Origin: Paenalcaligenes sp052103955
Lineage (GTDB): Bacteria > Pseudomonadota > Gammaproteobacteria > Burkholderiales > Burkholderiaceae_B
NCBI GenBank assembly: GCA_052103955.1
Contig: JBQELO010000017.1
Span: forward strand, 1-64,000
Direction: 5' to 3'
DNA: 64,000 bases
Under the pieces are notes generated by a model that saw only the letters and a program-made list of their open reading frames with translations, was not told the DNA's origin and searched no databases. The position numbers and the translations under genes were made by a program. Positions 37,506-46,327 of this stretch are shown piece after piece. The stretch's first letter is position 1. Each line of letters starts with the position of its first letter.

Positions 37506-38672
37506 CTAACGAGACGGGTATAGCCTCACACTCAGTAGCAAGGACAACATCAAGGCCGAAGCAGCCATCACTAATGCACTGGTAAAACTGTGACTGTAGC
37601 TGTGCAGCATCTCGGCCAACACAGGGCCAATAATTTGCCCCACGCTGTACACAAAGGTCATGATCGCCAATAGATTGGTACCCGTATGGCGTGCCAAGCG
37701 TTGAGCCGCTGGCATTGCGATGGTTACCGTCCCCGTGAATGTGCCTCCTACCAATAGGGCACTGAGCATATAGCTAGTGGCAGACTCTATCAGCACTGGT
37801 AGCCCTACCCCTACCGTTTGTACTGCCAAGTTCCACTGCAATGCCGTGCGAGTCCCTAACTTTTCATGCAGGCTGTGCCACAAAAAACAGGCGGGTACAG
37901 CCCCTACACCAAATACTGCCCACACATGCGCTGACTGTAAGGTTGGTAATGCCCTGTGCACCAACATGGGTAGATAGGTAGCCGTCACGATATAACCTAG
38001 ACCCGCTAAGCCATAAATAGCCACCAAAGGCAGCGTTGCAACCAGCTTTGGCTCTCTGGCTCCTACTAGCGGCTGTACAGACAGTTCTGATGGCTTCCCA
38101 CGCCCCAACAACCCAGGTACTGCAATCGCCCCCATTATGACGGCAACCACCGCCAATAGTAGCCACATACCAGAGCTGCGCAGCCCTACCTCTGCCCCTA
38201 CCACCAGAAGTTCGGCCGATAAGGCAATGCCCACTCCAACCCCTGCATATAAAACAGGAGCACCTCTGAAATTTTTACGTTCTTCAAATAGCCATAACGA
38301 TACGGCTATAAAACCTAAAGCACTAATGGCCCCCGCCACACCTCGTATCAACAAAATTGCCCATACCGGCAGAGGTAATGCCAACAGCGCTAATGTAAGC
38401 ACTGTACCCACTACCGCCCACACACATAGCCGGTACGCATACTTACAGTGCAACTTAACCGCTAATAACGCCCCCAACAAATACCCTGCGTAGTTCGTAG
38501 ATGCCGCCCAACTACCTTGTTGCACCGTGATTACTGCATCTTCCACCATGTAGGGAAACACGGCCGTAAACGAAAAACGCCCAAACCCCATCCCTACCGA
38601 CAAAATCAACGCTGCTTCTAGCGCTGAACGCCATTGCCCTGATAAGGGTTGGCGACGCAGTACCGAGATCAT
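37506..38672 (-). CDS. YbfB/YjiJ family MFS transporter
   Basis: A 388-residue major facilitator protein with about 12 hydrophobic segments. The opening LEAALILSVGMGFGRFSFTAVFPYM is typical of the YbfB/YjiJ family, whose substrates are mostly unknown. Its ATG overlaps the stop of the upstream LysR gene by 4 bp, so it is coupled to that regulator. This is unusual, since LysR genes are more often divergent from their targets. It ends close to the convergent queH. Confidence 0.85.
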   Translation of the reverse strand: MISVLRRQPLSGQWRSALEAALILSVGMGFGRFSFTAVFPYMVEDAVITVQQGSWAASTNYAGYLLGALLAVKLHCKYAYRLCVWAVVGTVLTLALLALPLPVWAILLIRGVAGAISALGFIAVSLWLFEERKNFRGAPVLYAGVGVGIALSAELLVVGAEVGLRSSGMWLLLAVVAVIMGAIAVPGLLGRGKPSELSVQPLVGAREPKLVATLPLVAIYGLAGLGYIVTATYLPMLVHRALPTLQSAHVWAVFGVGAVPACFLWHSLHEKLGTRTALQWNLAVQTVGVGLPVLIESATSYMLSALLVGGTFTGTVTIAMPAAQRLARHTGTNLLAIMTFVYSVGQIIGPVLAEMLHSYSHSFTSALVMAASALMLSLLLSVRLYPSR

Positions 38673-39544
38673 TTTCGGTCCCCAGGTAACAACGCCAGTA
38701 AGTGCTGAAAAGCAGGAACGTCATAGCCTTTTCGCCAAACTAATAAGGTATCTACCGTACCTACCGATAAGGTACTTAGGCTATGAGGTACACCAGCTAA
38801 CTTCAATACACTTGCGGGTACCAACGTCACACAATTACCCGCCGCTACACAAGCGATCATGGCGTGGTATGAGGCAATTTCTAGTACCTGCCATTCTGGA
38901 GACTCAGCCATTCCCAAAAACTGTTCAGCCATGCTGCGATATGTGCAGCCTAATGGAAATGCCGCCAACGTACGTGTGTGAATATCTGCGACGTTCTGTA
39001 CTGCTGACTCTGTACTAGGCAGCAGCAACAGTAGCTCTTCTTGCCATACAGGTAACGCTTGCAGGCTCAACTCATCCAATAAGGCCTGCGCTTCTGCTGC
39101 AGGAGACAACGCTGCAAATGCACAGTCCAACATACCCGTGCGCAGCTGCTCCAACAACGCTCTAGTTGGCCCCGTACTTAACTGCAGCGAGGTACTAGCA
39201 TGCCTAGCATGATACGTTGCCAACAATGCAGGCAAGCGACTAGCTGCCGTGCTTTCCATGCTGCCCATGCGCAAGATGCCGCCCTCACGCCCACCTGTGA
39301 TGACATGCCTAGCCTCGGCCTCTAAGGCCAGCAGCTTATTGGCATAGCCCACAAAGCGCTCACCAGCCACAGACAGCACCATACGCTTACCCGTGCGCAC
39401 GAACAGTTCCACACCTAAATCTGCTTCTAGTTGCTGTATTCGTGTCGTGACATTAGAAGGTGCTCTGCCTAACCTAGCTGCCGCTTGCGTAATACTCAGT
39501 TCGCTAGCCACACAGATAAAGATGCGTAGTGTTTCTGAATCCAT
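38669..39544 (-). CDS. LysR family transcriptional regulator
   Basis: A 291-residue regulator. The N-terminal winged helix-turn-helix (LRIFICVASELSITQAAARLGRAPSNVTTRIQQLEADLGVELFVR) is followed by a periplasmic-binding-like effector domain. The gene overlaps the downstream MFS transporter, so export or import of its effector is a reasonable guess. Two ATTC-N9-GAAT dyads lie directly upstream, the first only a few bases from the ATG, which suggests autoregulation. The effector is unknown. Confidence 0.9.
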   Translation of the reverse strand: MDSETLRIFICVASELSITQAAARLGRAPSNVTTRIQQLEADLGVELFVRTGKRMVLSVAGERFVGYANKLLALEAEARHVITGGREGGILRMGSMESTAASRLPALLATYHARHASTSLQLSTGPTRALLEQLRTGMLDCAFAALSPAAEAQALLDELSLQALPVWQEELLLLLPSTESAVQNVADIHTRTLAAFPLGCTYRSMAEQFLGMAESPEWQVLEIASYHAMIACVAAGNCVTLVPASVLKLAGVPHSLSTLSVGTVDTLLVWRKGYDVPAFQHLLALLPGDRK

Positions 39545-39547
39545 TCA

Positions 39548-39595
39548 ATTCCACAATAGAGAATACTCTATAAATATTATTCTTTTTTTAAGAAT
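39548..39595 (-). promoter_or_regulatory. Paired LysR-type operator dyads
   Basis: ATTC-N9-GAAT occurs at 39548-39564 and again at 39579-39595. The centres are 31 bp apart, about three helical turns. Each contains the T-N11-A core of LysR boxes. The proximal site overlaps the ribosome-binding region of the LysR gene. Confidence 0.5.
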
Positions 39596-39638
39596 TTAAA
39601 ATATACGCTTATTTATGCATCTTGCCAAAGCCCTAGAC

Positions 39639-39680
39639 GCAAAAAAGCCCCACTCTTTCTCAAGAGGGGGCTTTTTGCGT
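39639..39680 (-). terminator. Terminator after clpB
   Basis: CGCAAAAAAGCCCC and GGGGCTTTTTGCG form a long stem around a CTC/GAG extension and an 8-nt loop. U-runs occur on both strands; it lies 18 bp after the clpB stop. Confidence 0.9.
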
Positions 39681-39697
39681 AACCACTACATCGTGCG

Positions 39698-42292
39698 TTA
39701 GGCAGCGCCTGCTTTCTGGTCGAACACAAAACTACCGTCACGCCAATCTACAGGTACTACATCATCTTCACCGAAGTGACCTTCCAGAATCAGTTTGGCC
39801 ACTGGGTTTTCGATGTTCTGCTGAATAGCACGTTTCAGCGGTCTAGCACCAAACAATGGGTCGAAACCAACTTTTGCTACCTCAGCCAAAGCGGCATCAC
39901 TCACTTCCAGACCCATGCCTCTGTCAGCCAAACGTTGTGCCAAACGTTGCAACTGAATTTTGGCAATAGACTGAATCTGAGCTTCGCCCAGTGCGTGGAA
40001 CACCACAACTTCGTCAATACGGTTTAAGAACTCTGGACGGAAAGATAATTTAACCTCTTCCCATACCGCAGACTTCACTTTCTCGTACGGTTCGCCCACC
40101 ATTTCTTGAATGTGATGAGCACCCAAGTTGGACGTCATGATCACCACGGTATTACGGAAGTCCACCGTTCTACCTTGGCCATCAGTTAGGCGACCATCAT
40201 CCAGCACCTGCAGCAAGATGTTAAACACATCTGGGTGAGCTTTCTCTACCTCGTCCAGCAAAATGACGCTGTATGGTTTACGACGTACGGCTTCGGTTAA
40301 GTAACCACCTTGTTCGTAACCCACATAGCCCGGAGGCGCACCAATTAGTCTAGCTACGGAATGCTTCTCCATAAACTCTGACATATCAATACGAATCAAA
40401 TGATCTTCAGAGTCAAACAAGAACGCAGCCAAGGCTTTAGTCAGCTCGGTTTTACCCACGCCGGTAGGCCCTAAGAACAAGAACGAACCATAAGGTTTAG
40501 ATGGATCAGCCAGACCAGCACGCGAACGTCGAATCGCATCGGCTACCAACGACACCGCTTCATGTTGGCCTACCACACGCTCTTCAAGGTGCTGTTCCAT
40601 GTTCAGCAGTTTTTCACGCTCGCCTTGCATCATGCGTGAAACGGGAATCCCTGTAGCACGTGATACCACTTCAGCGATCTCTTCCGTACCCACTTGGGTA
40701 CGCAACAACTTAGGCTTATCTTCCAACTTGTCTTTGGACTGCTCGGCAGTTGCCAAACGGCCTTCCAACTCCGGTAACTTACCGTACTGCAACTCGGCCA
40801 ACTTATCGAACTGACCTTTACGTTGCAGCTCGGCCATTTCCGCTTTTAACTGCTCAATTTCTTCCTTAATGGATTGGGTACCTTGTACCGCCGCCTTTTC
40901 GGCTTTCCACACTTCTTCAAAGTCGTTGTACTCGCGTTGCAAACGCTCTAGCTCTTCCTCGATGGTCGCTAAACGACGTTGTGACGCATCGTCGGTTTCC
41001 TTACGCACAGCCTCACGCTCGATCTTGAGCTGAATCATGCGTCGGTCTAGCCTATCCATCACTTCAGGCTTGGAGTCAATTTCCATACGAATACGGGCAG
41101 CAGCTTCGTCGATCAGGTCAATCGCTTTATCCGGCAAAAATCTGTCGGTAATGTAGCGGTTAGACAGTTCAGCAGCAGCCACAATCGCCGGGTCAGTAAT
41201 CGCCACACCGTGGTGCAGTTCATAACGCTCACGCAAACCACGCAAGATCGCAATAGTGGACTCTACATTAGGCTCATCCACCAACACTTTCTGGAAGCGG
41301 CGCTCTAATGCGGCATCTTTCTCTATGTACTGACGGTACTCGTCCAAGGTGGTTGCACCAATACAGTGCAGTTCACCACGGGCCAGCGCAGGTTTCAGCA
41401 TATTGCCGGCATCCATCGCGCCTTCGGCCTTACCGGCCCCTACCATGGTGTGGATCTCGTCAATAAAGAGAATGGTTTTACCTGCATCTTGAGACAACTC
41501 TTTCAATACAGCTTTCAGACGCTCTTCAAACTCACCACGGTATTTAGCACCTGCCAACAACGCTGCCAAATCCAATACCAATACGCGTTTGTTTTTCAGG
41601 TTTTCAGGTACCTCGTTATTTACGATACGCTGAGCCAAACCTTCCACAATCGCGGTTTTACCCACACCTGGCTCACCAATCAGCACAGGGTTGTTTTTAG
41701 TCCTACGTTGTAAGATTTGGATGGAACGACGAATTTCGTCGTCGCGACCAATCACGGGGTCCAACTTGCCCAATCTGGCACGTTCAGTCAGGTCAGTGGT
41801 GTATTTGGACAACGCTTCACGGTTAGAGTCACCTTCCGCATCGCTTACTGACTCACCGCCACGAACCGCTTCGATCGCGGCCACCAATGCTTGTTCATTT
41901 AAACCAGCTTCTTTTAATAACCTACCGGCCTGCCCTTTATCTCGGCTTAATACCAATAAAAATAATTCGCTAGCAATATAAGTATCACCGCGCGAGGTGG
42001 CTTCTTTTTCAGTTAAAGCCAATGCACTTTGCAATTCGCGACTAATATTTAAATTCACATCACCAGCAGAAATCTGCGGTAATGCATCAATCGCTTTTTT
42101 CACTTCCGCTTGTAAGCGGGGCACGGCCACACCTGCACGCGCCAATAGACTGCCTGCTCCGGAATCCACGTCAGCCAACAAGGCTGCCAATACGTGTACA
42201 GGTTCCAGATATGAATTGCCCTGTTGCAATGCCAAGCTTTGTGCATCCGCCAAAGCTTGTTGAAATTTGGTCGTTAATTTATCAATTCGCAT
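39698..42292 (-). CDS. clpB: ATP-dependent disaggregase ClpB
   Basis: An 864-residue Hsp100 chaperone that works with DnaK to rescue aggregates. The Clp N-domain is followed by NBD1 (GEPGVGKTAIVEGLAQRI), a long coiled-coil M-domain (about residues 405-525, rich in E/K/L/Q) and NBD2 (GPTGVGKTELTKALA). The M-domain separates it from ClpA. No ClpP loop is expected. A heat-shock-like promoter lies upstream. Confidence 0.98.
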   Translation of the reverse strand: MRIDKLTTKFQQALADAQSLALQQGNSYLEPVHVLAALLADVDSGAGSLLARAGVAVPRLQAEVKKAIDALPQISAGDVNLNISRELQSALALTEKEATSRGDTYIASELFLLVLSRDKGQAGRLLKEAGLNEQALVAAIEAVRGGESVSDAEGDSNREALSKYTTDLTERARLGKLDPVIGRDDEIRRSIQILQRRTKNNPVLIGEPGVGKTAIVEGLAQRIVNNEVPENLKNKRVLVLDLAALLAGAKYRGEFEERLKAVLKELSQDAGKTILFIDEIHTMVGAGKAEGAMDAGNMLKPALARGELHCIGATTLDEYRQYIEKDAALERRFQKVLVDEPNVESTIAILRGLRERYELHHGVAITDPAIVAAAELSNRYITDRFLPDKAIDLIDEAAARIRMEIDSKPEVMDRLDRRMIQLKIEREAVRKETDDASQRRLATIEEELERLQREYNDFEEVWKAEKAAVQGTQSIKEEIEQLKAEMAELQRKGQFDKLAELQYGKLPELEGRLATAEQSKDKLEDKPKLLRTQVGTEEIAEVVSRATGIPVSRMMQGEREKLLNMEQHLEERVVGQHEAVSLVADAIRRSRAGLADPSKPYGSFLFLGPTGVGKTELTKALAAFLFDSEDHLIRIDMSEFMEKHSVARLIGAPPGYVGYEQGGYLTEAVRRKPYSVILLDEVEKAHPDVFNILLQVLDDGRLTDGQGRTVDFRNTVVIMTSNLGAHHIQEMVGEPYEKVKSAVWEEVKLSFRPEFLNRIDEVVVFHALGEAQIQSIAKIQLQRLAQRLADRGMGLEVSDAALAEVAKVGFDPLFGARPLKRAIQQNIENPVAKLILEGHFGEDDVVPVDWRDGSFVFDQKAGAA

Positions 42293-42371
42293 GTTGCCTT
42301 ACTCTAAGTAATGTGCAGAATCTTGCGTTGAGTATTCACAGACTGCACCAGATTAATTTCGCTTGACTTAC

Positions 42372-42399
42372 AGATGATGACAAAGCGTCAAACTTCAAG
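42372..42399 (-). promoter_or_regulatory. Candidate sigma-32 promoter of clpB
   Basis: On the minus strand CTTGAA (42399-42394) is followed after about 14 bp by CATCATCT, which approaches the heat-shock CTTGAA / CCCATnT pattern. The -10 element lies about 80 bp before the ATG. The -10 match is only partial. Confidence 0.45.
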
Positions 42400-42513
42400 A
42401 GGCTCACAAAATCATTTATGTGTTTATTTGCATTTTCTTACAATTATTGCAAGCCTTTAAAATAAAAGAAAAAGCAAAACCCTTGATGTTTCAAAAAGAG
42501 CTTTTAAATACGC

Positions 42514-42555
42514 TAGAATAGTAAGTATGGCACTTCACTCCGAAGTGCGATTTTT
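42514..42555 (+). promoter_or_regulatory. Probable fnr promoter -10 and leader hairpin with U-run
   Basis: In the 333-bp clpB-fnr gap, TAGAAT (42514-42519) is a plausible -10. Directly after it GCACTTC-ACTCC-GAAGTGC (42530-42548) forms a 7-bp hairpin followed by GATTTTT. This looks like an intrinsic terminator at the very start of the leader, about 70 bp before the fnr ATG. Apart from the clpB promoter, the rest of the gap is AT-rich with nothing else I can name. Confidence 0.4.
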
Positions 42556-42625
42556 ACGCTGTGCTTGACTACCTCATCTGGTCACGGTCTACCGCCCTGG
42601 TCGTATTCAGACACAGCCGCTTTCT

Positions 42626-43351
42626 ATGCAAAAACGAATCTCTGTCAGTCACGATGCTATACGTTGCTCATCCTGCATGCTGAATGAAATCTGCTTGCCG
42701 CTTGGGATGTCCAGCCACGACCTGCAAAAGCTGGATGATCTGGTCAAGGAGCGTATACGTCTGAGCAAAGGCTCTGTCCTGTTCCATCTTGATGATGAAG
42801 TGGACGCTATCTATGCATTGCGTACCGGCAGTATCAAGACACAACTGGAAGATGCTTCTGGCCAAGTGCAAATCACTGGCTTTTTACTGCCTGGTGAAAT
42901 CATTGGTATGGACGGTTTGCTAAATAACCGCCATGTTTCGCACTCCATTGCCTTGGAAGATAGCGAAGTCTGTGTCATGCCATTAAACGAGCTAGATAAA
43001 CTGTCGTTGCAACTTCCTATCTTGCAGCAACAACTACGCCGCTTGATGAGCAAAGAAATCAACCGCGCCCATACTCTGATCATGAATCTGGGCGCTCTAC
43101 GCTCTGAGCAGCGCTTAGCGGCCTTCTTGATTAATCTTTCGCAGCGTTTGTCCACCTTGGGTTACTCTCCTTACCAGTTCATTTTGCGCATGAGCCGGGA
43201 AGAAATCGGTAACTTTTTAGGCCTTACTCTGGAAACAGTTAGCCGTTTGTTTTCTCGATTTGCACGCGAAGGCTTACTACGCATTCAACAACGTGAAGTC
43301 ATGATTTTAGACTTACCTGCCTTGCAAGCCTTGGCAGGAGTGGACTGCTAA
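42626..43351 (+). CDS. fnr: FNR-type oxygen-sensing transcriptional regulator
   Basis: A 241-residue Crp/Fnr protein. Cysteines at 14, 17 and 23 (C-x2-C-x5-C) plus C116 match the four ligands of the oxygen-labile 4Fe-4S cluster of E. coli FNR in spacing. A cyclic-nucleotide-like beta roll and dimer helix follow, then the recognition helix EEIGNFLGLTLETVSRLFSRF, with the E-x2-S-R contacts that read TTGAT-N4-ATCAA. It converges on the cbb3 oxidase locus, its likely target. Names such as btr or anr are used for orthologues. Confidence 0.93.
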   Translation: MQKRISVSHDAIRCSSCMLNEICLPLGMSSHDLQKLDDLVKERIRLSKGSVLFHLDDEVDAIYALRTGSIKTQLEDASGQVQITGFLLPGEIIGMDGLLNNRHVSHSIALEDSEVCVMPLNELDKLSLQLPILQQQLRRLMSKEINRAHTLIMNLGALRSEQRLAAFLINLSQRLSTLGYSPYQFILRMSREEIGNFLGLTLETVSRLFSRFAREGLLRIQQREVMILDLPALQALAGVDC

Positions 43352-43399
43352 CAGCCCATTGCCCTGCTTTTCCACGGCCATATCATTGGTCGTCGCAAT

Positions 43400-43434
43400 A
43401 AAAAAAATCCCACGTTACACACGTGGGATTTTTT
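43400..43434. terminator. Bidirectional terminator between fnr and fixH
   Basis: AAAAAAATCCCACGT, a TACAC loop and ACGTGGGATTTTTT form a strong stem with A and T tracts at both ends, serving the convergent fnr and cbb3 transcripts. Confidence 0.9.
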
Positions 43435-43449
43435 ATTGCTGCCAGTAAT

Positions 43450-43683
43450 TTATTCAGCCTCTAGCGCCACAGGCGCCTCAGGTGCTGCATCACGCGTCAC
43501 CACTAAGCCGCGCTTCTGGCCACCGTCGTTAATGGTTTCGCTCACGCCTGTAGGCTGCAAAACCAACGCAATAGTGATGAAACACCCTACCATCGCAAGG
43601 AAGGGGCCAGCCATTAAGATCCAAGGCCATGGCTCTTTAAACCACGGTTGTGTATCCAATTCCTGATCAACTGCATTTGCCAT
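43450..43683 (-). CDS. fixH: Short FixH-like cbb3 oxidase accessory protein
   Basis: Only 77 residues. The N-terminal part WFKEPWPWILMAGPFLAMVG with one membrane helix is the FixH/CcoH signature. Full FixH proteins are about 150-170 residues and have a periplasmic domain after a D-D-Y-Y-K-Q-G-L motif. Here that motif is reduced to NDGGQKRGLVV and the domain is missing. CcoH helps assemble the cbb3 complex through its membrane helix. AAAGGA precedes the ATG, and it is 26 bp after ccoG. It looks like an intact short form rather than debris, but this is a judgement. Confidence 0.75.
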   Translation of the reverse strand: MANAVDQELDTQPWFKEPWPWILMAGPFLAMVGCFITIALVLQPTGVSETINDGGQKRGLVVTRDAAPEAPVALEAE

Positions 43684-43709
43684 GATGGGTCCTTTATCTA
43701 GCGTGCACC

Positions 43710-45218
43710 TTAACGTGGCACATAAAAACGGGTTTTCTCACTGATGAACTCTTCACTGGAGTCCGCATCAGCAGACTTACGAGCCGTAATCACAATATCG
43801 TGCATACCCTCTTTTAAGCCAGCTTCTACCGGAACTTGTACGTGTACAGGAATCAGCTCATTGCTTGCAGCCGGTACTACAATTTCAGCACTTCCACCAC
43901 TGACCGTACTAATAGTGATACCAGAGAAACCTTCCGCACCCAACTCGATACGCATAGGCTGTTCTGATTTGTTCATCATTTGCAATCTATAGATGTTCTC
44001 TATATGACCGCCCGGAACCTCACGCCCCATTACCCCTCGATCTCGGATCACATCCATGTGCAGATCATTACGAGCCATCAGCGAGTAAACCGCTGCCACA
44101 GTAATAAGACTCAAAATGCCAATATACACCAAGATACGCGGCCTAAACATGTGCTTACGCACCTGGTCCTGACTCAATCGCTCGGTAATGGCGCGGCCTG
44201 ATGTGTAACGGATCAGCCCTTTAGGGTAGTCCAGTTTTTCCATCACATCGTCACAGGCATCGACACAGGCCCCACAACCAATACACATGTATTGCAGCCC
44301 TTCTCGAATATCGATGCCGGTAGGACAGACCTGCACACAGAGGGTACAGTCTACACAGTCCCCTAAGCCTGCTTCTTTATGGTCCACCTTCTTAGAGCGT
44401 TTACCGCGAGGCTCGCCGCGCACATGGTCATAACTCACCACAAAGGTGTCATCATCCACCATCACGCTTTGGAAACGTGCGTACGGGCACATGTACTTAC
44501 AGATAGCCTCACGCAGAAAGCCTGCATTGCCCCAGGTAGCAAAACCGTAGAACAACAACCAGAACCACTGCCATGGACCTAATGTGAAGTCCAGAATTTG
44601 GGTTCCCAAATCACGAATTGGCGCAAAGTAACCAATGAATGTGAAGCCTGTCCACAAAGCAATGGCTATCCATAGGAAGTGTTTTGTGGCTTTGAGACGC
44701 AGCTTCTTGGCACTCCACGGCGCTTCATCCAGACGGATGCGAGCCATACGGTCGCCTTCCACCTTACGCTCAACCCACATGAATATTTCGGTATATACCG
44801 TTTGCGGACAGGCGTAACCACAGAAAAGCCGCCCCGCCATCGCTGTAAAAAGAAACAGCGAGAATGCCGACAAAATCAAGATAACCGTCAGGTAAATAAT
44901 ATCCTGAGGCCACAACACAATGCCAAACATGTAGAACTTTCTTGTGCCCAGATCAAACAGTACGGCTTGACGGTCATTCCACTGCAACCATGGCAAGCCG
45001 TAATAAATAATCTGGGTGAAGAATACAAGGGCGATTCGCCAATTGGCGAATACCCCTTTTACCGATCGTGCATAGATCTTCTGATTAATGTCGACGACCT
45101 TAACAGCATGAGCAGACGCCTTAGCTGTTACCGGTTTGGAGGAAATAGGTGGCCGCCAGTCCGGTACCTGCTCTGTATTGCCTTCGTCTGGACGACGATG
45201 GGGAGCGTCACTACTCAT
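43710..45218 (-). CDS. ccoG: Cytochrome c oxidase accessory protein CcoG (FixG/RdxA)
   Basis: A 502-residue membrane iron-sulfur protein of cbb3 oxidase copper handling; family members reduce Cu(II). Several membrane segments include IVLWPQDIIYLTVILILSAFSLFLF. The FCGYACPQTVYTEIFMWVE motif and the two ferredoxin clusters CVDCTLCVQVCPTGIDIREG and CIGCGACVDACDDVMEKL are intact. A C-terminal Ig-like FixG domain follows. GAGG lies 6 nt before the ATG. The acidic, proline-rich N-terminal 40 residues are variable in the family. Confidence 0.96.
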   Translation of the reverse strand: MSSDAPHRRPDEGNTEQVPDWRPPISSKPVTAKASAHAVKVVDINQKIYARSVKGVFANWRIALVFFTQIIYYGLPWLQWNDRQAVLFDLGTRKFYMFGIVLWPQDIIYLTVILILSAFSLFLFTAMAGRLFCGYACPQTVYTEIFMWVERKVEGDRMARIRLDEAPWSAKKLRLKATKHFLWIAIALWTGFTFIGYFAPIRDLGTQILDFTLGPWQWFWLLFYGFATWGNAGFLREAICKYMCPYARFQSVMVDDDTFVVSYDHVRGEPRGKRSKKVDHKEAGLGDCVDCTLCVQVCPTGIDIREGLQYMCIGCGACVDACDDVMEKLDYPKGLIRYTSGRAITERLSQDQVRKHMFRPRILVYIGILSLITVAAVYSLMARNDLHMDVIRDRGVMGREVPGGHIENIYRLQMMNKSEQPMRIELGAEGFSGITISTVSGGSAEIVVPAASNELIPVHVQVPVEAGLKEGMHDIVITARKSADADSSEEFISEKTRFYVPR

Positions 45219-45256
45219 GCTTTACCTCAACTTACACAATAATCACACCACAACGC

Positions 45257-46165
45257 TTACTTAGAAGTGTTGTTGCTCAGACCCCATACCCAACCAGCAA
45301 GCAAACGAATTTGCTCTTCGGTCAGACGGTTTTTCTGGGCCGGCATTTGGTTATCACGACCGTTCAAAATACCTTCAACAATCACAGCTTCTGAACTGCC
45401 ATACAGCCAGTTACCGCTAGTTAGGTCAGGAGCCCCCAACAATTGATTGCCTTTAGCATCTGCACCGTGACATGCAAAACATGTTTGTTCAAACAGCTTT
45501 TTGCCTGACGGTACGCGTGACTGGTCATGAGCCAAGCTATTCAAGGAGCGCACGTACTGAGCGATGTCAGAGGCTTCACCAGGAGTCAGCACGCTTTTGT
45601 GTGCTGTCATGATGCCGCGTCTACCTTCAGTAATGGTGTGCAGAATATCCTCAGGCTTACCACCCCACATCCATGTGCTGTCTGTCAGATTAGGGAAGCT
45701 TGGGCTACCTTGAGCATCCGAACCGTGACACTGCGCACAGTTGTTCAAGAACAAACGCTGGCCGATGGCACGTGCCTCAGCATCGTCAGCAATTTGATCC
45801 AGAGGCATCTCACGGAAACGCGCGTAAGTGGGTGCCAAACGTGCGTTGATTTGCTCTTGCTGCACCTGTACCTCTTTAGCTGCTGAGTAGCTCAGCATAC
45901 CTTGGTAACTACCCAAACCTGGATACATGATCAGGTAGCCCAATGCGAAGATACACAGCAACACGTACATCACGGTCCACCAGCGTGGCACGTTCGTGTT
46001 GAGCTCTGTGATGTTGCCATCCCATACGTGGGAGGATTCCTGCTCTTCAACCGAAGGCGATAGCCAAGCACGCTGTGTCCATAACAGCCACAGACAGAAG
46101 GCTATACCCAACAAAGCTATAGCGGAGATATAAATACTCCAGCCTTGATTAAAAAAATCACCCAT
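45257..46165 (-). CDS. ccoP: cbb3 cytochrome c oxidase subunit III (diheme)
   Basis: A 302-residue protein with two membrane helices (YISAIALLGIAFCLWLLWTQ and WWTVMYVLLCIFALGYLIMYPG) and two c-type heme sites, C143-A-Q-C-H147 and C229-F-A-C-H233. It passes electrons from soluble cytochrome c to CcoO and CcoN. I start at MGDFFNQGWS because AGGGAGG lies 5 nt upstream; the longer open frame runs through ccoQ. The start overlaps the end of ccoQ by 8 bp. Confidence 0.95.
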   Translation of the reverse strand: MGDFFNQGWSIYISAIALLGIAFCLWLLWTQRAWLSPSVEEQESSHVWDGNITELNTNVPRWWTVMYVLLCIFALGYLIMYPGLGSYQGMLSYSAAKEVQVQQEQINARLAPTYARFREMPLDQIADDAEARAIGQRLFLNNCAQCHGSDAQGSPSFPNLTDSTWMWGGKPEDILHTITEGRRGIMTAHKSVLTPGEASDIAQYVRSLNSLAHDQSRVPSGKKLFEQTCFACHGADAKGNQLLGAPDLTSGNWLYGSSEAVIVEGILNGRDNQMPAQKNRLTEEQIRLLAGWVWGLSNNTSK

Positions 46166-46325
46166 TCGAACCTCCCTGCTCGTCAGCTTCATCCGGTAAT
46201 GCGAACGGAAGCATAGACCCATCATGGTTGGCCTTTTTACGGCCATCCGACCACGCCCAGATCACAATACCAATGAACGTCAAAATGCCAAGTATTGTCA
46301 TCAGACCATTCAAGAATGCAACCAT
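46158..46325 (-). CDS. ccoQ: cbb3 cytochrome c oxidase subunit IV (CcoQ), small membrane protein
   Basis: A 55-residue protein, MVAFLNGLMTILGILTFIGI onward, with one membrane helix followed by VIWAWSDGRKKAN, the conserved W-A-[WY]-S pattern of CcoQ. CcoQ stabilises the core complex and its contact with CcoP. The ATG follows the ccoO stop by 2 bp, and the TGA overlaps ccoP by 8 bp, giving the usual ccoN-O-Q-P order. Confidence 0.9.
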   Translation of the reverse strand: MVAFLNGLMTILGILTFIGIVIWAWSDGRKKANHDGSMLPFALPDEADEQGGSNG

Positions 46326-46327
46326 GA

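Noticed and set aside
42483..42494. TTGATGTTTCAA as an FNR box before fnr
   Set aside because: The half-sites are two bases too close for TTGAT-N4-ATCAA, so it does not fit the FNR spacing.
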